Shown: piece by piece, positions 8,276-11,909 of the stretch
Layout of the letters: every line of letters starts with the position of its first letter
Numbering within the stretch: the stretch's first letter is position 1
Notes under the pieces: model-generated
Told to the model about the DNA's origin: nothing
The model's input: the letters and a program-made list of their open reading frames with translations, nothing else
Databases searched by the model: none
Position numbers and translations under genes: made by a program
From: Ichthyophonus hoferi
Taxonomy: Eukaryota > Opisthokonta > Ichthyosporea > Ichthyophonida > Ichthyophonidae
Direction: 5' to 3'
Assembly (NCBI GenBank): GCA_002751075.1
Contig: NAOQ01000419.1
Location: 41,245-53,153, forward strand
Length of the DNA stretch: 11,909 nt

Positions 8276-9030
8276 CTTCTATTTTTTATTTTTTATTATT
8301 ATTTTTTATTTCATATTTGTACTCCATGTATGGTATGCAAAGGGACGTTAAAATGCCTCTTAAGTCGGTATTCTTAATTATGTATTTCCTCTTCTAAACG
8401 AATATAGGTGTGGAGCGCTCCCTCCAGTCCCTACTTATTATTTCCAATAAAATATAGAGATAGAACTCGCCCCAGCAACAGATCAGATCAAACAAATTTT
8501 AATATGCAAGTGAGTGATATTGTAAATGAATACTAAAAGTAAAATAACCCAAAAAAATAAGTATGAAAAAATACTTTAAATTCACGTAGATACTCATTAA
8601 AACCTTTTTAATTTACGGTATTCTAGGGAGATAAAAGCACAACCAAAAAAGCACAACTAAAAATACACAATTCAAAAATGCACAACATACACTTATAATA
8701 ATATACACCAAGGATAATCTATTATCTAAAAATATGTAATATGTTAAAATTAGTCGCATCATTAACAGTATAATTAGTAAATATTATTTGTAATTTGAAA
8801 CATTAACGGTATATTTTAAAAAATTAATGAGTCATTTACTTTTTATGTTTATCTCTATTATTTAAATTTCAAACTATTCTAGGGGGTTAGAATTAAAATA
8901 CGTTTATCACATTGATTCTATTGGTGCAGGATTATGGGGTATAAGAAAGATATCGAGACGGACAATACACAGTAGGATAACATTGTAATGATCTATTATA
9001 TTGTTATACTTGCTGTACTAGATATATATT
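8276..9030. other. AT-rich spacer, no gene
   Basis: No supported coding frame. Two short repeated blocks are seen: ATTCTAGGG at about 8620 and 8876, and a 19-base block (18 of 19 identical) containing TTGAAACATTAACG at about 8790 and again at about 9241, 450 bases apart. Confidence 0.5.
8635..8692 (+). repeat. Tandem 14-15 base repeat, about four units
   Basis: The unit approximates GCACAACTAAAAA and is repeated with small changes (GCACAACC, GCACAACT, ACACAATT, GCACAACA). It is a short degenerate minisatellite with no coding sense. Confidence 0.7.
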
Positions 9031-9031
9031 A

Positions 9032-9090
<59 letters not shown>

Positions 9091-9165
9091 GAATAATAAT
9101 AATAGTAATAGTAATAATAGTAATAATAGTTATAATAGTAATCATAGTAATAATAGTATTAGGAA
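9032..9165 (+). repeat. (AAT)n microsatellite
   Basis: About 59 bases of pure AAT units (roughly 20 copies), then a decayed continuation with AGT and ATAGTAAT variants to about 9165. The long pure run suggests recent expansion and length variation between strains. Confidence 0.9.
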
Positions 9166-9277
9166 TACTACTAAGATAAGAATAATACGAGTTATAAATA
9201 AATAAGGGGTTGTCTTATAAGTTCGGTTTTTACATTAAGGGTAAGTTGAAACATTAACGACTGTTATTATTTGTACT

Positions 9278-9286
9278 TATATAAAG
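9278..9286 (+). promoter_or_regulatory. Candidate TATA element upstream of 6PF2K gene
   Basis: TATATAAAG stands about 520 bases before the start codon. It fits a start of transcription near 9310 followed by a 5' UTR intron that ends at 9774. TATA-like strings are common in this AT-rich DNA, so support is weak. Confidence 0.25.
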
Positions 9287-9409
9287 ACATAATTTAGGCC
9301 CCTTCCATACTACGAGATCCTGATATATATGGTATATAAGGATATATATATATATATTCCGTCTAACGTTTACTTACATGCATGCATATATATATATATA
9401 TATATATCT

Positions 9410-9725
9410 TACACTGACATACTGCCACACTATCACATACAATATCATACTATCATACATACTCTCAAACTATTATACTACTATACAATCATTCATACTC
9501 TCATATATGCTATCATAATCCCATACTATCATACCATCATACTGTCATGCATACTATCAGAATATCATACTACACTCTCATACACTCATAATCTCATACT
9601 ATCATTCATACTCTCATAATTTCATACAGTATGATAGTATGACAGTCCTACATGCTATCATACTATTATACATACCACCTTCTACCATATTGCCATATAC
9701 TACCTTACCATGATACCTTACACAT
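9410..9725 (+). repeat. Degenerate CATACTATCA repeat array
   Basis: About 315 bases of worn CATACTATCA-like units of nine to ten bases, with one short block in the opposite orientation near 9626-9645. Directly upstream are two (AT)n runs (about 9342-9358 and 9385-9408). A 96-codon open frame across it is repeat translation. The array lies in the inferred 5' UTR intron of the 6PF2K gene. Confidence 0.85.
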
Positions 9726-9743
9726 ACCTACTCATTCATACCC

Positions 9744-9774
9744 AAGCTAACCCTCCACTCCCTCTCACTCACAG
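9744..9774 (+). other. Branch site and 3' splice site before first coding exon
   Basis: GCTAACC at about 9746, then a C/T-rich run, then CACAG ending at 9774. This is the branch-point, pyrimidine-tract, acceptor layout of the confirmed introns downstream. It implies a 5' UTR intron or an upstream coding exon; the frame stays open through it to the ATG at 9808, so both remain possible. Confidence 0.6.
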
Positions 9775-9807
9775 ACATACACACACAATCCCATAGCAGT
9801 AGTGACC

Positions 9808-11817
9808 ATGGGCTCATTAGATCCGAAAGATTTACAAAAGGCAAAGGATGACAGTGAAAATGGAGCCTCTATACATAGAGTGGCAAGTGTTACTGTATTT
9901 GAAATGGATGCAACCGGTGATCTAGCAAGCAATGATGTGGATAGAAAGAGTAGGAGGCAGACGATTAGTAACCTGACTAAAGGTATTTAAAAAAATTAAA
10001 TCCGTATTTTAATTTTTAAATCAGTCTGGTTATTGTTTGTTATTTGGTATTGATTATGAATGCATTTTTATTCATCTATAGTCTATTATCTTGTTGAATA
10101 TGATATTTATATCAACCTGTGGATTGGTTACTGCCTTTTTATTCTATTAATATATTGGTATATGTATTCATTTATTAATTTATTAACTGTGCGATTTAGT
10201 ATTTAGACCAATCAGTTGAGTAGGTTATTAATCTTTTATTTTATTCTGTTAACCTGTTAGTCTATTTTTAAAATTAATATTGAATATGAATCATATGAAT
10301 ACAATAAGTAGATGATTGGTTAAGTGCTAATATTATTTTTTCATGCATTTATACGCATCTATATATATGTGCATTTTTTTGGTTATAATGTATTTTACAC
10401 TTTTATTAGTATTAGTATTTCTTTAGTATTCCTTTATATTTTTTCTCTCTCTCTGTCTCTCTTTACTTTACCCCTCTTCTTTATTTGTTCAATTGACCTC
10501 ATTAAACTTTATCCATATGAGCCTATCAGACTTACCCCGGGCAGATATAGGAAGTTATGATTGGAAGAATAAATCTAACACTAAGTATTACCCTATTATT
10601 CTTTTCAGATATAACCCTTCAACGAATCCAACAAGAGAAAAAAGTAGTTATTTTTATGAGTGGATTGCCTGCTCGGGGGAAGTCGTTTATTAGTAAGAAA
10701 CTCGCACGGTATTTAAGGTAGGTTTACTACTAATAGGTGCTTGTTATTACCATTTATAGTATTATGGTTACTATATAATATTATTATGACCATTTATAGT
10801 ATTATGGTTACTATATAATATTGTTATGACCATTTATAGTATTATGGTTACTTTATATAGTATTGTTATTGCCATATAGAATATTATGGTTACTATATGT
10901 AGTAGTTTCATTATTATTGTTTATAGGATTACTATTACCGCTTATGGTATTAATACTATTTGTAATATAGTATGACGACTATATATATGTATGAATGTAA
11001 TTGTAACCATGGCAACCAACATCCACTCAGATGGATGGGCTACAATTGTCAGGTATTTAACGTCGGAAATCTTCGACGAATCAGAAAGCATACTACTAAC
11101 CAGCATAATGCTAATTTCTTTGATCCATCTAATGAGTGTGCTAAGCAACAAAGAGACCAAGTAAGTGGTTGGCTACAAGTCATGTGTATCTCCTTTTTTG
11201 GAATGATGGGAGATAGCAGGTATTCAAAACACTCTGTAATTGGTCTGTTCTTATGGCTGTAATAAAGCATCTCATAGAGCCCTATTACCTTATAAAGATA
11301 TAGTTTCCCAATCAAAATTGGCGAATTTTAAATTTTTAAATTTAAAATGCTTAGGCCATTAAGGCTCTAGCTATAATGATATATGTGATGGTACCTAAGT
11401 GCCTCTGTGAATTGAATTAACTACTGTAAAAATAATTATAATGATTGGGTCTCCTTGATACTTATTAGCATTAATTAACTCCAACCAATCCAGTTAGCGA
11501 TGGATGTGCTCGCCCAAGCATTGGATTGGCTGCATAATGAGGGAGGCCAATTGGCTATTCATGATGCTACCAACTCCACACGGACACGTAGGTGAGATAG
11601 AGTTATAATTTCATTTTATTTTTTATTTTTGATTTTAATTTTAATATATATATACGCTGCAGCCCACTCCACATATATTATAAATCTTTCTCTCTTTCTC
11701 TCTATCTATATATACTAACATTAATCTTATACTCCCAGACGTGTTATGTATGATCTCGCTAAGCAATCTCAGGATGTACAGGTTATATTTATAGAGTCTA
11801 TATGTAACGACCCTAAG
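9808..11817 (+). CDS. 6-phosphofructo-2-kinase (5' part, five exons, runs off window)
   Basis: It makes fructose-2,6-bisphosphate from fructose-6-phosphate and ATP in the cytosol, the main activator of glycolytic phosphofructokinase. Exons: 9808-9982, 10609-10717, 11031-11160, 11494-11591, 11739-11817. Phases agree at every join and give 197 residues. Start: first ATG in an ACCATGG context. Landmarks: Walker A GLPARGKS at 77-84; VFNVGNLRR at 103-111; NANFFDPSN at 121-129; HDATNST at 161-167 with the RTRRR basic run to 172; FIESICND at 188-195. These match the family in order and spacing. HDATNST and NVGNLRR are of fungal rather than animal style. Introns are 626, 313, 333 and 147 bases, with donors GTATTT, GTAGGT, GTAAGT, GTGAGA and, for the exit intron, GTAATG. 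Residues 1-58 are a polar extension; RRQT at 49-52 resembles a PKA site. Whether a bisphosphatase domain follows cannot be seen. Confidence 0.9.
10442..10464 (+). repeat. (TC)n microsatellite in 6PF2K intron 1
   Basis: TCTCTC run with a TGTC interruption. It is about 145 bases from the acceptor at 10608, so it is not the functional pyrimidine tract. The open frame at 10324-10560 across it is intron sequence. Confidence 0.7.
10751..10925 (+). repeat. 40-base minisatellite in 6PF2K intron 2
   Basis: Units start CATTTATAGTATTATGGTTA. Unit one (10751-10790) and unit two (10791-10830) are nearly identical at 40 bases. The third is a diverged copy of about 42 bases and the fourth a worn partial copy. 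This array makes up over half of the 313-base intron. Confidence 0.85.
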
Positions 11818-11827
11818 GTAATGAGTT

Positions 11828-11909
11828 TACTATTACTATTACTATTACTATTACTATTGCTACTACTATTACTACTACTACTATTACTACTACTACTATT
11901 ACTATTACT
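11828..11909 (+). repeat. (TACTAT)n / (ACT)n array in 6PF2K intron 5
   Basis: It begins ten bases after the donor at 11818 and runs off the window. The pattern is TACTAT hexamers grading into TAC/ACT triplets. Its full length is not visible. Confidence 0.85.

Noticed and set aside
9329-9619. 96-codon open frame rich in Tyr, Ile, His
   Set aside because: Translation of (AT)n and CATACTATCA repeats.
10324-10560. 78-codon plus frame
   Set aside because: Lies inside 6PF2K intron 1 and is driven by TC and T-rich simple sequence.
10942-11315. Two antisense frames (72 and 88 codons) across exon 3 of the 6PF2K gene
   Set aside because: Shadows of a recognisable coding exon and its intron flanks.
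1-11909. CRISPR array, rRNA, bacterial operon or ribosome-binding signals
   Set aside because: No regular repeat-spacer unit; spliced gene structure and TATA/poly(A) signals show eukaryotic nuclear DNA.

Overview
This window looks like nuclear DNA from an early-diverging, AT-rich fungus (about 30% GC by eye). The clearest gene, a 6-phosphofructo-2-kinase at the right edge, has fungal-style kinase motifs (HDATNST, VFNVGNLRR). It has several introns whose 3' ends carry CTAAC-like branch sites and AG acceptors. Simple repeats are plentiful and genes are sparse. An arthropod-associated or other zygomycete-type fungus would fit, but the sequence does not fix the lineage.

Layout, left to right: 1-832 is mostly AT-rich sequence ending in a CATA-rich tract and a C-rich acceptor. 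It leads into a probable last exon of an unidentified gene (833-978). 979-2340 is AT-rich with no convincing gene. A fossil of a Ty1/copia reverse transcriptase lies at about 2380-2930. Between 3315 and 4080 there are a GC-rich coding-like scrap and two short phase-compatible exon candidates of an unknown membrane-ended protein. On the minus strand, 4716-5363 is an intact, intronless gene for a secreted protein with three tandem CBM14 (peritrophin-A-like) chitin-binding modules. It has a TATA box upstream and a poly(A) signal downstream. 5435-9270 is repeat-bearing intergenic DNA with two uncertain open frames (6290-6588 plus; 6802-7137 minus). 9278-11909 holds the 5' half of the 6PF2K gene with five exons in view; the gene runs off the window.

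A family of short interspersed repeats (3441-3540, 5800-5880, 8107-8275) links otherwise empty regions. The pentamer CCAAT/ATTGG is about threefold more frequent than base composition predicts. The two well-supported genes have no obvious functional link: one controls fructose-2,6-bisphosphate (glycolytic flux), the other is probably extracellular and chitin-bound, a role known in fungi from the Avr4 family. The most distinctive item is the chitin-binding protein, in which every module has lost the same two cysteines, those that normally pair with each other.
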